Below are positions 35,145 to 46,192 of a stretch of 64,000 nucleotides of DNA, piece by piece (the stretch's first letter is position 1; every line of letters begins with the position of its first letter). Source of the DNA: Prevotella veroralis DSM 19559 = JCM 6290. Its GTDB lineage: Bacteria > Bacteroidota > Bacteroidia > Bacteroidales > Bacteroidaceae. A model generated the notes under the pieces. That model had not been told where the DNA came from and did no database searches. It was given only the letters and a program-made list of their open reading frames with translations. Both the position numbers and the translations under genes were made by a program. Location: contig NZ_KB898325.1 of the NCBI RefSeq assembly GCF_000377625.1, forward strand, positions 491,005-555,004, written 5' to 3'.

Positions 35145-37500
35145 ATGACACAAAACATTGCACTCAACACTTCACGCAACGGCAATAAGGGAGTAGTCAG
35201 AACGATGACTATCGAAGACTACGACAGACTCATTAGAGAGCCGTGGCTGAAGGAACTGATAAACGACATTCGTGCGCTATCAGCTGGCGACAAACAGGCT
35301 GACAAACTGAAGGCACAACTGCCGTGGCGATGCCCGCATTACACCGCCTTCAAGGATAATCACCGTAGGCAAGCAAATCTACTGCCTGAAGCGTTCACCT
35401 TTCAGACAACTTTCGATGTAGATGACGCATCGGTCGTAGAGAAAGCTATCACTGCAGCACGCGAACTTGATAGTAAGCCCGGACGTTGGAGCGGTAATCT
35501 GTTGCACATGGAATATTCTGCACGCAAGAAACTGCATATTGACTTCCGTCTTCCACTCGGTATAACTATAGAGGAGGCGCAAAAAGCTTATGGCGAGGCT
35601 ATCGGTGTGCCGTATGACAAATCCTGCATCACACCCGAACGCTTTATTTATGTCACATCCATTGACGACGAAATCTATCGCTCGAAAGAATGGTATCAAC
35701 CCCTCGATGATGACGACCATGAGATGTATGTAGCTGCTTTCCGAGGGCGTGGACTTACGGACGATGGGCGTACGCTTGCCTATCAAATGTCAACGGCAGA
35801 AGCTACACACACACCGAAAGAGGAACGCACGCACACGCAGCCTACGACCTGCACCGAAAAGCAGTTGCGCATCTTCGACCTCAGTCGTGAAGCTGCAGGC
35901 TTAAAGGATGTAGATATCAACCGCATAGGCTCACGCCACACCTCTCTGCAGGCTATCCTCTCCATTGCAGCCAGCCGACTGATGAGCGAGGAAGAACTCT
36001 TGGCAGTGGTGCAGCAGCGCATGCCTGAATATGCTAAAGAGCAGGATTGCCGTCAGCTTATCCACGATTTCTATGCGAAATATCACGACGACTCAAAGAT
36101 TTTCAACGCAACCGTTCAACGTATCAATGCCCTTGCTGAACAGGAGGCAGGTGAAGGTGTCTCTAATCTTGAAACAGCCGTAACGAGTGGCTTAATGGGC
36201 AACCAGACCTTCTCCATACCCACACCGAAGGCAAAGCCCCAATATGTTGCAGACATCGAGAACGCCATCTTACGTCTGCCTGCACTAAAAGCAACCTTGG
36301 CAGGCGTTCCAGAAGGGATGAAGATACCCGTTCTCTGTGCTGTCATGCCTCTGGCAGCCGCATACGCCGACAGCGTAACGGTGGAATACTGCGACGGAAA
36401 GCGAATGCAGCTGGGACTTATGTCGGTCATCGTCGGTCCGCAAGTATCGGGCAAAAGTGAGTGTAAGGAAGCCCTCGACACATGGCTCGAAAAATGAACG
36501 AGGGCGACGAAAAGGCACGAAAGCAGGAAGACGAATGGAAGGAGAAACGCCGTAACCGAAAGGCTAACGAGAAGGCTCCCGAAGACCCAAGAGTGATGAT
36601 ACGCAACGTGCCAGTTACCATCTCGTGTTCTACCCTACTGAAACGTATGAAATATGCACAGGGTCACACGCTCTTCTCCTTTGGTGAGGAACTCGACACG
36701 CTACGAAAGACAAACGGTGCAGGCTCGTGGTCGCAGAAGTATGACATCTATCGCCTCGCCTTCGATAACGGACGGTGGGGACAAGATTATAACTCTGATC
36801 AGGCAGAGAGCGGAGTTGTTGACGTTGCCTATAATTGGACCATACTCGGCACATACGGTGCGCTGGCAAAATGCTTCCAAGGCGACAACGTGGAGAACGG
36901 ACTTTCCTCACGCATCATCTTCTCCGAAATGCCCGACAACGCTTTTGCTCCTATGCCCCGCTTCCGAGGAATGATTGACAGGGATTCTGCTGCCATTCGT
37001 GAAGCCGTAGAAAAGCTGTGTGCTGCCAACGGATTCCTTGACACCCCCGATTGCGCAAACGAATTGCTAATTGGGTGGAAGAAAAACGTCTTGAGGCATC
37101 ACGCACCTGGGACATTGTCAAAGACACCTATCGCAAACGTGCTGCCGTCATAGGCTTTCGCTGTGGCGTTGTCTATAGACTGATCGTCGAGAAAGAGTCG
37201 AACGCCTGCCTTGACTTTGCAGCAGCTATGGCTGAATATGTCTTACAAGCACAAATGCAAATCTTCGGAAATCCACTGCTTGCACAAATGGGTAAGACAA
37301 TGGAGGGAAACGAGAGAAGAAGCAGAAACAAGAATATCCTTGAAGAATTGCCACAGACATTCACGCTCGACGACCTTAACCGACTGAAACCTGAGAATAC
37401 GAACATCGGAACGCTGCGCGTTATGATTCATCGATGGAAGACGGACGGATGGATTGAGAAGGTGAAGGAAGGCGAATGGAAGAAGACTGTGACTGTATAA
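35145..37500 (+). pseudogene. BT4734/DUF3987 gene with two single-base frameshifts
   Basis: Three overlapping frames give one protein of about 785 residues when one A is added to the A5 run near 36492 and one C to the C5 run near 37045. The N-terminal part (to about 220) is the BT4734/BF3469 (VirE N-terminal) domain (FQTTFDVDDASVVEKAI, KLHIDFRLPLG). The middle is DUF3987 with a Walker A-like GPQVSGKSE and the conserved SCSTLLKRMKYAQGHTLFSF. The end has RKRAAVIGFRCGVVYRL and a winged-helix-like tail. The family is primase/helicase-like and common in Bacteroidetes mobile elements. Both breaks are at homopolymers, so sequence error or recent decay are both possible. Confidence 0.85.
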
Positions 37501-37509
37501 CCCGAAGAA

Positions 37510-37545
37510 ATTACATTATTACAATTACATATTACATTAAGGTCT
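37510..37545 (+). repeat. Sequence like the ends of the 31562 element
   Basis: ATTACATTATTACAATTACA continuing to TTACATTAAGGTCT. It shares the ATTAC words and the CATTAAGGTC end with the inverted ends at 31562-31798. No partner end is seen nearby. Confidence 0.6.
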
Positions 37546-37566
37546 AACCATATAATCACTACTGCA

Positions 37567-38097
37567 ATGGAAATAATCATCAGACGTACCGCCTTTAAAG
37601 AAGGGTACACAATAGGAAACCTCTATATTCTGCCCGAACAGGCTGGAAATGAAAAGAAAAGTATGCCTACACCAGCTAACGATAAAGAAATAGATGTGCC
37701 TAAAAAAATAGTTAATGAAGAAAAGGCTATGCCCGAATGGTTCTGCAATACGATGGAGCCAACAGCGAGAAAGCTGACTTCTCAGATGCCGCTGACACTC
37801 ATCCGCAGGCATAAAATAATTGGGAAAACAGCTATCCCCACGGGGCGTTACCGCATCCTCATCACACGCAGCCGACGGTTCGGACGATGGCTGCCGCTGC
37901 TGATGAACGTGAAGGGATTTGAGGGGATAAGAATTCATCCGGGGAATAAGCCAGAAGATACGAAAGGCTGTATCCTCCTCGGTTTCAACCGCCGCAAAGG
38001 CTATGTGCTCGACTCTACCCGCTGCGTGCTGACACTCGTTAAGATGATGACGGAGGCAATAGCGAAAGGAGAAAGGGTGTTTGTGACGGTGAAGTAG
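37567..38097 (+). CDS. DUF5675-like protein
   Basis: A 176-residue protein. Residues 1-25 and about 55-176 fit DUF5675: EIIIRRTAFKEGYTIGNLYI, then CNTMEPTARK, IPTGRYRILITRSRRFG and IRIHPGNKPEDTKGC. The family is found in phages and integrated elements and has an L,D-transpeptidase-like or lysozyme-like look to some observers, but its activity is unknown. A charged insert lies at about 30-55 (NEKKSMPTPANDKEIDVPKK). The stop is directly followed by two hairpin repeats that end the accessory block. Confidence 0.72.
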   Translation: MEIIIRRTAFKEGYTIGNLYILPEQAGNEKKSMPTPANDKEIDVPKKIVNEEKAMPEWFCNTMEPTARKLTSQMPLTLIRRHKIIGKTAIPTGRYRILITRSRRFGRWLPLLMNVKGFEGIRIHPGNKPEDTKGCILLGFNRRKGYVLDSTRCVLTLVKMMTEAIAKGERVFVTVK

Positions 38098-38170
38098 CCT
38101 CACCCCCAACCCCTACAGCCTCACCCCCAACCCCTCTCCGAGTGGAGAGGGGAGTGATTAGTGAGATACC
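38098..38170 (+). repeat. One partial and one full hairpin repeat
   Basis: CCTCACCCCCAACCCCTACA then a full copy with GAGTGGAGAGGGGAGTGATT. It starts at the base after the preceding stop codon. Confidence 0.9.
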
Positions 38171-38378
38171 CCCACCAACGACACTGTCATTCTATCGTTT
38201 ATTTCCGCCATTCTGTCACTTTGTTTTCATAGGCATATCATTTGAGATAATGGGTTACAGAATTAGTAAAAAAAGTAAGAATAATCGGGAGGCTGATTAT
38301 AAATAATTAGGTGATTGAAAACGCCTGATTAGGAATGATTAGAGGAACGATAAGAAAATAAGAAAGGAGATTTGAAGA

Positions 38379-40967
38379 ATGACATTTGATAAATTTACAA
38401 TTAAAGCGCAAGAGGCTGTTCAGAGTGCGATAAATATTGCACAGCGAAATGGGCAGCAAACCATTGAGCCAGTGCATATTTTGGCTGGTGTGATGGAAAA
38501 GGGAAAGGACGTGATTAATTACGTCTTCCAGAAATTAGGTGTGAACGCACAAGCTGTTCAGAGTGCCATTCAGAATGAGATGAGCCACTTACCGAAAGTG
38601 TCTGGTGGTGAACCTTACCTCTCTTCTGAAACCAATCAGGTAATGCAGCGCACGATGGATATTTCGCAGAAGATGGGCGATGAGTTTGTAAGCATTGAAC
38701 CGATGTTGCTCGCTCTGTTGGCTGTAAATTCCACAGCAAGTCGGATATTGAAAGATGCAGGTTGCACAGAGAAAGAAATGACAGCTGCAATTAATGATCT
38801 TAGACAAGGTCAGAAGGTGCAGTCGCAAAGTGGTGATGAGAATTATCAGTCGCTGCAGAAATATGCACGCAACCTTATAGAAGATGCTCGTGCAGGAAAA
38901 CTCGACCCTGTGATTGGTCGTGATGAGGAGATTCGAAGAGTATTGCAGATTCTATCTCGTCGTACAAAGAATAACCCTATTCTCATTGGTGAGCCAGGTA
39001 CTGGTAAGACGGCTATTGTTGAGGGCTTAGCAGAGAGAATCGTTCGTGGTGATGTACCAGAAAACTTAAAGGACAAGCAACTCTACTCATTGGATATGGG
39101 TGCGATGTTGGCTGGTGCTAAATATAAAGGTGAGTTCGAGGAGCGATTGAAGAGTGTTGTTAAGGAAGTGATGCAGGCTGATGGTAATATCATTCTCTTC
39201 ATTGATGAGATTCACACACTTGTTGGTGCTGGTGGTGGCGAAGGTGCCATGGATGCTGCAAACATTTTGAAACCAGCTTTGGCACGTGGCGAGTTGAGAG
39301 CTATTGGTGCAACGACATTGAATGAATACCAGAAATATTTTGAGAAAGATAAGGCTCTTGAGCGTCGTTTCCAAACAGTTATGGTAGATGAACCAGACGA
39401 ATTGGACGCTATCTCCATTCTTCGTGGATTGAAGGAACGATACGAGAACCATCACAAGGTACGTATTCAGGACGATGCTTGTATCGCAGCTGTAAAGCTT
39501 TCTGAACGGTATATATCAGACCGTTTCTTACCTGATAAGGCTATCGACTTGATGGATGAGGCTGCTGCAAAACTGCGTATGGAGCGTGATTCTGTTCCAG
39601 AGGAATTAGATGAGATTACTCGTCGCTTGAAACAACTTGAGATTGAGCGTGAGGCTATCAAGCGCGAGAACGATACAGAAAAGATTGCACAACTCGACAA
39701 GGAAATCGCTGAACTCAAAGAGCAGGAACATAGTTTCCGTGCTAAGTGGGAAGGAGAACGTGGGCTGGTGAATAAAATTCAGCAGGACAAGCAAGAGATT
39801 GAGCAGCTCAAGTATGAGGCTGATCGTGCCGAGCGTGAGGGTAATTACGAACGTGTTGCAGAGATTCGTTACTCTCGTTTGAAACAACTGGAGGATGATA
39901 TCAAGAATATTCAACAGCAGTTGCAAGCTACACAAGATGGGCAAGCAATGGTGCGCGAGGAGGTTACAGCGGATGATATTGCCGAGGTGGTAAGTCGCTG
40001 GACGGGGATTCCTGTCACACGAATGTTACAGAGTGAGAAAGATAAACTGCTCCACTTGGAGGATGAACTACACAAGCGTGTCATTGGTCAAGATGAGGCT
40101 ATCACAGCCGTGGCAGATGCTGTTCGTCGTTCACGTGCTGGCTTACAAGACCCGAAAAAGCCAATTGCTTCGTTTATCTTCTTGGGTACAACAGGTACCG
40201 GTAAGACGGAGTTGGCAAAGGCGTTGGCAGATTATCTCTTCAATGACGAGTCTATGATGACACGAATTGATATGAGTGAGTATCAAGAGAAGTTCAGTGT
40301 AACTCGACTCATCGGTGCGCCTCCAGGATATGTAGGCTATGATGAGGGTGGTCAGTTGACCGAGGCTGTACGTCGCAAACCTTACTCTGTTGTACTCTTT
40401 GATGAGATAGAGAAGGCACATCCAGACGTATTCAATATTCTTTTACAGGTATTGGACGATGGTCGATTGACAGATAATAAGGGTCGCACGGTGAACTTCA
40501 AGAATACAATCATCATCATGACGTCTAACCTTGGTTCGCAATATATCCAGCAACAGTTTGAACATCTTAACGATACGAATCGTGAGGAAGTAATCGACAA
40601 GGCAAAGGTTGCAGTAATGGATATGCTGAAGAAGACTATTCGTCCTGAGTTCCTCAACCGTATCGACGAGACTATCATGTTCTTGCCATTGACAAAAGAG
40701 CAGATTGGTGGTGTTGTTCGTCTGCAACTCGAAAGAGTTAAGGAGATGTTGGAACCACAGGGTATCAATCTCGAATGGACCGACCCAGCCATCAACTATC
40801 TTTCAGATGTTGGCTACAATCCAGAGTTTGGTGCACGACCTGTTAAACGTGCTATCCAACGTTACGTATTGAACGACCTCAGTAAGTCATTGCTTGCAGG
40901 TACTGTCAATCGTGACAAGCCAGTCATCATCGATTGCTTTGGCGAGGGCTTAGTATTTAGAAACTAA
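38379..40967 (+). CDS. clpB: ATP-dependent chaperone ClpB
   Basis: An 862-residue Hsp100 disaggregase. It has an N-terminal Clp repeat domain (about 1-145), the first AAA+ module with [13 protein letters not shown], the long coiled-coil middle domain (about 405-525), and a second AAA+ module with [14 protein letters not shown] and arginine fingers. Length and order are normal for ClpB, including the middle domain that ClpA lacks. It rescues aggregated proteins with DnaK in the cytoplasm. An AGGAG-like element sits ahead of the ATG. No CIRCE or other heat-shock operator was seen. Confidence 0.97.
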   Translation: MTFDKFTIKAQEAVQSAINIAQRNGQQTIEPVHILAGVMEKGKDVINYVFQKLGVNAQAVQSAIQNEMSHLPKVSGGEPYLSSETNQVMQRTMDISQKMGDEFVSIEPMLLALLAVNSTASRILKDAGCTEKEMTAAINDLRQGQKVQSQSGDENYQSLQKYARNLIEDARAGKLDPVIGRDEEIRRVLQILSRRTKNNPILIGEPGTGKTAIVEGLAERIVRGDVPENLKDKQLYSLDMGAMLAGAKYKGEFEERLKSVVKEVMQADGNIILFIDEIHTLVGAGGGEGAMDAANILKPALARGELRAIGATTLNEYQKYFEKDKALERRFQTVMVDEPDELDAISILRGLKERYENHHKVRIQDDACIAAVKLSERYISDRFLPDKAIDLMDEAAAKLRMERDSVPEELDEITRRLKQLEIEREAIKRENDTEKIAQLDKEIAELKEQEHSFRAKWEGERGLVNKIQQDKQEIEQLKYEADRAEREGNYERVAEIRYSRLKQLEDDIKNIQQQLQATQDGQAMVREEVTADDIAEVVSRWTGIPVTRMLQSEKDKLLHLEDELHKRVIGQDEAITAVADAVRRSRAGLQDPKKPIASFIFLGTTGTGKTELAKALADYLFNDESMMTRIDMSEYQEKFSVTRLIGAPPGYVGYDEGGQLTEAVRRKPYSVVLFDEIEKAHPDVFNILLQVLDDGRLTDNKGRTVNFKNTIIIMTSNLGSQYIQQQFEHLNDTNREEVIDKAKVAVMDMLKKTIRPEFLNRIDETIMFLPLTKEQIGGVVRLQLERVKEMLEPQGINLEWTDPAINYLSDVGYNPEFGARPVKRAIQRYVLNDLSKSLLAGTVNRDKPVIIDCFGEGLVFRN

Positions 40968-41015
40968 TATCAGAGGAAGTGTGTCTTATTGATACGCTCC
41001 CTTTTTTATAAAAAA

Positions 41016-41054
41016 TAGGCGGGATACCTACGTAAATACGTGGTATACCGCCTA
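41016..41054. terminator. Shared terminator between clpB and ppdK
   Basis: TAGGCGGGATACC and GGTATACCGCCTA with inner ACGT arms, one mismatch, between convergent genes. Confidence 0.75.
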
Positions 41055-41077
41055 ACATATTGAATTTTAGCAAATTA

Positions 41078-43801
41078 CTACATTTCTTCCACCGCTGCTT
41101 GTGCCGCTGCGAGTCTTGCAATTGGCACACGGAATGGAGAGCAGCTAACGTAATTGAGTCCTACATGATGGCAGAACTTGACAGAACTTGGCTCACCGCC
41201 ATGCTCACCGCAGATGCCACACTTGAGGTTCTTGCGTGTCTTACGCCCCTTCTCAACAGCCATCTGGATAAGTTGACCAACACCCTTCTGATCAAGAACC
41301 TGGAATGGGTCAACATCAAGAATCTTCTTTTCCAAGTAGCTTGGCAAGAAGCTAGCAATGTCGTCACGGCTATAACCGAAGGTCATCTGAGTCAAGTCGT
41401 TTGTTCCAAAGCTGAAGTATTCTGCTTTCTGCGCGATGAGGTCGGCAGTTAGAGCAGCACGAGGAATCTCAATCATCGTACCCACCTTGAATGGAACCTC
41501 TACACCTTCTTTCTTGAAGAGCTTATCAGCTGTCTTACGAATGATGTGCTCCTGTATATCAAGCTCATTTACGATACCAACCAATGGAACCATAATCTCT
41601 GGCATTGGGTTAAAGCCTTCCTTCTTCAACTGGATAGCAGCACCGAGGATAGCCTTTGTCTGCATGGCTGTAATCTCAGGGAATGTATTGCCCAAACGAC
41701 AACCACGAAGTCCTAACATTGGATTATGCTCTGACAGAGAACTTACACGGCTCTGGATGAACTGAACGCTTACACCCATCTCTTGAGCCATAATCTCTTG
41801 ACCCTTTAGATCATGAGGAACGAACTCGTGCAATGGTGGGTCAAGCAAACGAATGTTCACTGGCATACCATCCATACACTTCAAGATACCATAGAAGTCT
41901 TGTTTCTGATAAGGCAATAGTTTATCGAGAGCCTTCTCACGATCCTCTGTGCTATCTGCGAGAATCATCTCACGCATAGCCTTTATCTTCTCATTCTCGA
42001 AGAACATGTGCTCTGTACGACAAAGACCGATACCAACAGCACCAAAGTTGCTTGCAACCTCTGCATCGTGTGGAGTATCAGCATTGGTGCGTACAACCAA
42101 TTTACTATACTTCTTACAGAGATCCATTAACTCGGCAAAGTCGCCAGTTACCTCTGCTGGGCGTGTCTTCACTTCACCTGCATAAACCTCACCAGTAGAA
42201 CCATTTAATGAGATGTAATCACCTTCACGAATGATTGTTCCATCAATCTCAACAGTACGAGCCTTGTAATCAACCATAATTGCACCTGCACCACTGACAC
42301 AGCACTTACCCATACCACGGGCAACAACTGCTGCGTGTGAAGTCATACCGCCACGAGCTGTTAAGATTCCTTCAGCTGCTGACATACCTGCGAGATCCTC
42401 TGGAGATGTCTCAATACGCACCATAATTACTTGGTGACCATCCTCATGCCACTTTGTTGCATCATCAGCAAAGAATACAACCTGACCGCAAGCAGCACCT
42501 GGTGAAGCTGGCAAGCCACGTGTCAATACATGTGCTTGAGCGCGTGCTTCCTTATCGAATACTGGGTGGAGAAGTTCATCAAGTTTATTTGGTTCACAAC
42601 GCAAAAGAGCTGTCTTTTCGTCAATCTCACCTTCGTGAAGCAAGTCCATGGCTATCTTCACCATTGCAGTACCTGTGCGCTTACCATTACGAGTCTGTAG
42701 GAACCAGAGTTTACCCTCTTGTACGGTGAACTCCATATCCTGCATATCGTGGTAATGTTTCTCCAACTTATCTTGAAGAGCATACAACTGAGCATATAAC
42801 TCTGGCATAGCTTCTTCCATTGAAGGGAACTTCTTACGACGAGTTTCTTCATCAACATTCTGTTGCTTTGCCCAACGCAATGAACCTTCCTTTGTAATCT
42901 GTTGTGGTGTACGGATACCAGCTACAACATCTTCGCCCTGTGCATTGATAAGATACTCACCATTGAAACAATTTTCACCAGTAGCTGCATCACGAGAGAA
43001 GCAAACACCTGTAGCTGATGTTTCACCCATGTTTCCAAAGACCATTGCCATAACCGTAACGGCTGTACCCCATTCTTGTGGAATGCCCTCCATCTTACGA
43101 TAAAGAATAGCACGCTCATTCATCCAAGAATCAAACACGGCACATACTGCACCCCAAAGCTGCTCCATTGGATCGTCAGGGAAGTTCTGCCCTGTCTGTT
43201 CTTTAATAGCATTCTTAAATAAAGTCACCAGTTGCTTCAACTCTTCAACTGTCATTTCGTTATCAAGTTTGATACCACGCTGTGCCTTTACTTGCTGAAT
43301 AATAGCCTCAAATGGGTCAATGTCTTCCTTATTTACTGGTTTCATGCCTAATACGACATCACCATACATCTGTACGAAGCGACGATAGCTATCGTAAGCG
43401 AAACGCTCATTGCCCGTCTTCTTTGCCAATCCCTCTACAACAACATCGTTCAGACCAAGATTAAGGATTGTATCCATCATACCAGGCATTGATGCACGTG
43501 CACCAGAACGTACACTGACTAAAAGAGGATTAGAAGGATCGCCGAACTTAGAGTTCATAAGAGCTTCGATATGCTTAACGCTACTCTCAACTTCTGCTTT
43601 CAATAAGCCTACTACAGTCTCTTTACCTTTCTCAAAATACTCGTTACATACATCGGTAGTAATGGTGAAACCTGGAGGAACAGGAACACCGATAAGATTC
43701 ATTTCTGCAAGATTAGCTCCTTTACCACCGAGGAGATTTCTCATGTCAGCCTTACCTTCTGCCTTACCATTACCGAAGGTATAAACTCTTTTTTCGCTCA
43801 T
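41078..43801 (-). CDS. ppdK: Pyruvate, phosphate dikinase
   Basis: A 907-residue enzyme interconverting pyruvate, ATP and phosphate with PEP, AMP and pyrophosphate. It has the N-terminal nucleotide-binding half (RNLLGGKGANLAEMN), the phospho-His domain with GGMTSHAAVVARGMGK (catalytic His), and the PEP-binding barrel with CGICGEHGGEPSS near the end. Length is normal for bacterial PPDK. It acts in the cytoplasm at the PEP/pyruvate node, which fits with the nifJ gene later in the window. Its own promoter is at 43844-43874. Confidence 0.98.
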   Translation of the reverse strand: MSEKRVYTFGNGKAEGKADMRNLLGGKGANLAEMNLIGVPVPPGFTITTDVCNEYFEKGKETVVGLLKAEVESSVKHIEALMNSKFGDPSNPLLVSVRSGARASMPGMMDTILNLGLNDVVVEGLAKKTGNERFAYDSYRRFVQMYGDVVLGMKPVNKEDIDPFEAIIQQVKAQRGIKLDNEMTVEELKQLVTLFKNAIKEQTGQNFPDDPMEQLWGAVCAVFDSWMNERAILYRKMEGIPQEWGTAVTVMAMVFGNMGETSATGVCFSRDAATGENCFNGEYLINAQGEDVVAGIRTPQQITKEGSLRWAKQQNVDEETRRKKFPSMEEAMPELYAQLYALQDKLEKHYHDMQDMEFTVQEGKLWFLQTRNGKRTGTAMVKIAMDLLHEGEIDEKTALLRCEPNKLDELLHPVFDKEARAQAHVLTRGLPASPGAACGQVVFFADDATKWHEDGHQVIMVRIETSPEDLAGMSAAEGILTARGGMTSHAAVVARGMGKCCVSGAGAIMVDYKARTVEIDGTIIREGDYISLNGSTGEVYAGEVKTRPAEVTGDFAELMDLCKKYSKLVVRTNADTPHDAEVASNFGAVGIGLCRTEHMFFENEKIKAMREMILADSTEDREKALDKLLPYQKQDFYGILKCMDGMPVNIRLLDPPLHEFVPHDLKGQEIMAQEMGVSVQFIQSRVSSLSEHNPMLGLRGCRLGNTFPEITAMQTKAILGAAIQLKKEGFNPMPEIMVPLVGIVNELDIQEHIIRKTADKLFKKEGVEVPFKVGTMIEIPRAALTADLIAQKAEYFSFGTNDLTQMTFGYSRDDIASFLPSYLEKKILDVDPFQVLDQKGVGQLIQMAVEKGRKTRKNLKCGICGEHGGEPSSVKFCHHVGLNYVSCSPFRVPIARLAAAQAAVEEM

Positions 43802-43843
43802 AATTATAATTGATAATGTATTTTAGTTATTTATCTCTACGTG

Positions 43844-43874
43844 CAAATATACCAATAATTAGGTAAAGTGACAA
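43844..43874 (-). promoter_or_regulatory. Promoter of ppdK
   Basis: On the minus strand TTG (43872-43874), 20 bases, TATATTTG (43844-43851), 43 bases before the ATG. Confidence 0.7.
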
Positions 43875-43979
43875 ACTTTTCTATGAATAATGTAATCTCT
43901 ACCTTACATTTTCATCTTGTTAGCGGACACACATACCACAATAAAGATAGGCACAACGACGCATACTAGATTTTTTTAG

Positions 43980-43987
43980 TAACTTTG
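43980..43987 (+). promoter_or_regulatory. -7 element for rlmD
   Basis: TAACTTTG, 21 bases before the ATG at 44009. Its presence argues against a start upstream of that ATG. Confidence 0.65.
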
Positions 43988-44008
43988 CAGCCAAATACAA
44001 AACAATTT

Positions 44009-45433
44009 ATGAGTAGAAAGAGAAAGCCATTTCCTATATTTGAGAATGTCACAATAGAGGCAGTTGCTGCCGAAGGAAAGTGTGTTGCACACGTTGAAGA
44101 CAAGGTTGTCTTTGTTCCATTTGTTGTTCCTGGTGACGTTGTCGACTTACAAGTTCGGAAGAAGAAACGTAGTTATTGTGAGGCTACGGTCATTCAATTT
44201 ATCAGCAAGAGCAATGTGCGCGAAGAACCTATGTGCGAACACTTTGGTATCTGTGGCGGATGTAAATGGCAGAACTTACCTTATAGCGAACAATTAAAGG
44301 CAAAGCAGCAGCAGGTTTATGATCAACTGAGCCGCATTGGAAAGGTTGAACTTCCCGAGTTCCGCCCTATCATGGGTTCTGTCCACACAAAGGAATATCG
44401 CAATAAACTAGAGTTTGGTTGTGCTAATAAACGTTGGTACACCGCCGAAGAATTAGCTGCATTACCTGAAGGTGTCGGGCTTTCAGGTGGTGCCATTGGA
44501 TTCCATATAACGGGCAGCTTCGATAAGATTTACCCTATCGAGAAGTGCTGGCTCATGGATAATCTTTGTAATGAGATACGCAATGATATTCGCGACTATG
44601 CTTTAGAAACGGGGATGACATTCTATGACATTCGCGCTCAACATGGTTTATTACGCGACCTCATGCTTCGTAACTCTAATACTGGTGAGTGGATGTTGCT
44701 CGTACAATTCCATTACGATGAAGAGGGAGATGACGAGCGAGCAAAAGCTCTCATGCAGCATATTGCTGAGAAATTCCCACAAATAACCTCTCTTTTCTAT
44801 GTCGATAATCAGAAGGGGAACGATACCTTCAACGACTTAAAACTAACGCTTTATAAGGGTAATGACCATATCTTTGAAACGATGGAAGACCTGAAGTTCA
44901 AGGTGGGTCCAAAGAGTTTCTATCAAACGAACACCGAACAGGCTTATCATCTCTATTCTGTTGCTAGAGAATTTGCCAATCTTACGGGAGATGAGCTTGT
45001 TTACGATCTCTACACAGGGACGGGAACAATAGCCAACTTCATTGCTAAGAAAGCTCGTAAGGTGATTGGTATCGAGTATGTACCCGAAGCGATTGAAGAT
45101 GCAAAGGTCAATTCCAACGTCAATAACATTGATAATACGCTCTTCTATGCTGGCGATATGAAAGATATTCTCACCGAAGAGTTTATCCAGAAGCATGGTC
45201 GCCCTGATGTTATCATCACTGACCCACCACGTGCTGGTATGCACCCTGACGTTGTTAACGTCATCCTCGGAGCAAGTCCTAAACGCATTGTTTACGTCAG
45301 TTGTAATCCTGCAACACAAGCACGAGATTTAGCTTTGCTTGATGCAGATTATAAGGTAGCCGCCGTTCAACCCGTTGATATGTTCCCACACACGCCACAC
45401 GTTGAAAATGTTGTGCTATTAGAAAAGCGATAA
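44009..45433 (+). CDS. rlmD: 23S rRNA (uracil-5-)-methyltransferase, RlmD/TrmA family
   Basis: A 474-residue enzyme from the ATG at 44009. It has an N-terminal TRAM domain (FENVTIEAVAAEGKCVAHVE), then the iron-sulfur Cys set (CEHFGICGGCKWQ), and a SAM-methyltransferase domain with DLYTGTGTIANFIA, the TDPPRAGMH motif and the catalytic VSCNPATQARDL. RlmD methylates U1939 of E. coli 23S rRNA; members of this family may instead modify tRNA or other 23S sites, so the exact base is uncertain. A TTG upstream at 43985 overlaps the promoter and is not used. Confidence 0.92.
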   Translation: MSRKRKPFPIFENVTIEAVAAEGKCVAHVEDKVVFVPFVVPGDVVDLQVRKKKRSYCEATVIQFISKSNVREEPMCEHFGICGGCKWQNLPYSEQLKAKQQQVYDQLSRIGKVELPEFRPIMGSVHTKEYRNKLEFGCANKRWYTAEELAALPEGVGLSGGAIGFHITGSFDKIYPIEKCWLMDNLCNEIRNDIRDYALETGMTFYDIRAQHGLLRDLMLRNSNTGEWMLLVQFHYDEEGDDERAKALMQHIAEKFPQITSLFYVDNQKGNDTFNDLKLTLYKGNDHIFETMEDLKFKVGPKSFYQTNTEQAYHLYSVAREFANLTGDELVYDLYTGTGTIANFIAKKARKVIGIEYVPEAIEDAKVNSNVNNIDNTLFYAGDMKDILTEEFIQKHGRPDVIITDPPRAGMHPDVVNVILGASPKRIVYVSCNPATQARDLALLDADYKVAAVQPVDMFPHTPHVENVVLLEKR

Positions 45434-45447
45434 TTATACTCGAATAT

Positions 45448-45484
45448 AGAAGAGCCTCCTTTCTTTCCGAATGGAGGCTCTTCT
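45448..45484 (+). terminator. Intrinsic terminator after rlmD
   Basis: A perfect 12-bp stem, AGAAGAGCCTCC and its complement. Confidence 0.8.
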
Positions 45485-45551
45485 CGTATGTTAAGAGGTA
45501 TCTTATCTTGTTAAATAAAAACAAAACATCAATTAGTTTAAATAAAAAAAC

Positions 45552-45559
45552 TATATTTG
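45552..45559 (+). promoter_or_regulatory. -7 element for the lipoprotein gene
   Basis: TATATTTG, 44 bases before the ATG at 45603. Confidence 0.6.
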
Positions 45560-45602
45560 CAAAACACATAAACTATTATTATTAACTAAGCTGTTATTCA
45601 TT

Positions 45603-46109
45603 ATGAAAATCATTAACTATCTGATGGCAACACTTTCCTTAGCAACAATGCTAGCATGTAGCAATCATTCAGAGATTCAAAGTCCTATTCCTACTTTAAC
45701 CAACTCTACGAATACAGGATGTAAAACAAGCCCCACTTTAGCTAGAGCAAACAATCTATCAGGTGGAGAAGGGAAAGAGTATCTTGCTTTAAAAGCATTA
45801 GGTGAAGGAAAGATGACTCTCGAACACCATAATGCAACACTGGCATGCGATGCCCTAATCAAAACCCAAATGAATACTGACGGGAGTAGCACTATAATAT
45901 TGATAGAACAATCTACAGAAGACACAAATTGTACTTGCAAATACGACATACAATACACGATCTCCAACTTAGTACCCAATAAGTATCACATTATCTTAAA
46001 GAAGCAGGAAATCAATCGCAATGGTAATCCCCTATCGGATGCCACCGTCTACAAAGACTTCTACTTTAAATATTCCACAGCATTATCATCCGTTATTAAT
46101 TTAAAGTAA
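45603..46109 (+). CDS. Small lipoprotein of unknown function
   Basis: A 168-residue protein with a lipoprotein signal (MKIINYLMATLSLATMLAC, Cys19). The mature part has NCTCKYDIQYTISNLVPNKY near the middle, with a Cys pair, and a Lys-rich end. It looks like a small envelope-bound beta-rich protein. No named family. It is a single-gene unit with its own promoter and a strong terminator at 46151-46192. Confidence 0.7.
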   Translation: MKIINYLMATLSLATMLACSNHSEIQSPIPTLTNSTNTGCKTSPTLARANNLSGGEGKEYLALKALGEGKMTLEHHNATLACDALIKTQMNTDGSSTIILIEQSTEDTNCTCKYDIQYTISNLVPNKYHIILKKQEINRNGNPLSDATVYKDFYFKYSTALSSVINLK

Positions 46110-46150
46110 ATAGCATACCAACAACAACTACGAATTAATTTATCAATATA

Positions 46151-46192
46151 AGAGAGTGTATCGCAGGACTTAACCTGTGCGATACACTCTCT
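46151..46192 (+). terminator. Intrinsic terminator after lipoprotein gene
   Basis: A perfect 15-bp stem, AGAGAGTGTATCGCA and its complement, then TTCTCTTT. Confidence 0.9.

Noticed and set aside
36482..36500. Programmed -1 frameshift in the DUF3987 gene
   Set aside because: No downstream structure was recognised, and a second similar break at C5 makes base loss or error simpler.
41060..41452. A 130-codon plus-strand frame
   Set aside because: It is antisense to the end of ppdK and resembles no protein.
43985..44008. TTG start for rlmD
   Set aside because: It lies within the TAACTTTG promoter element.
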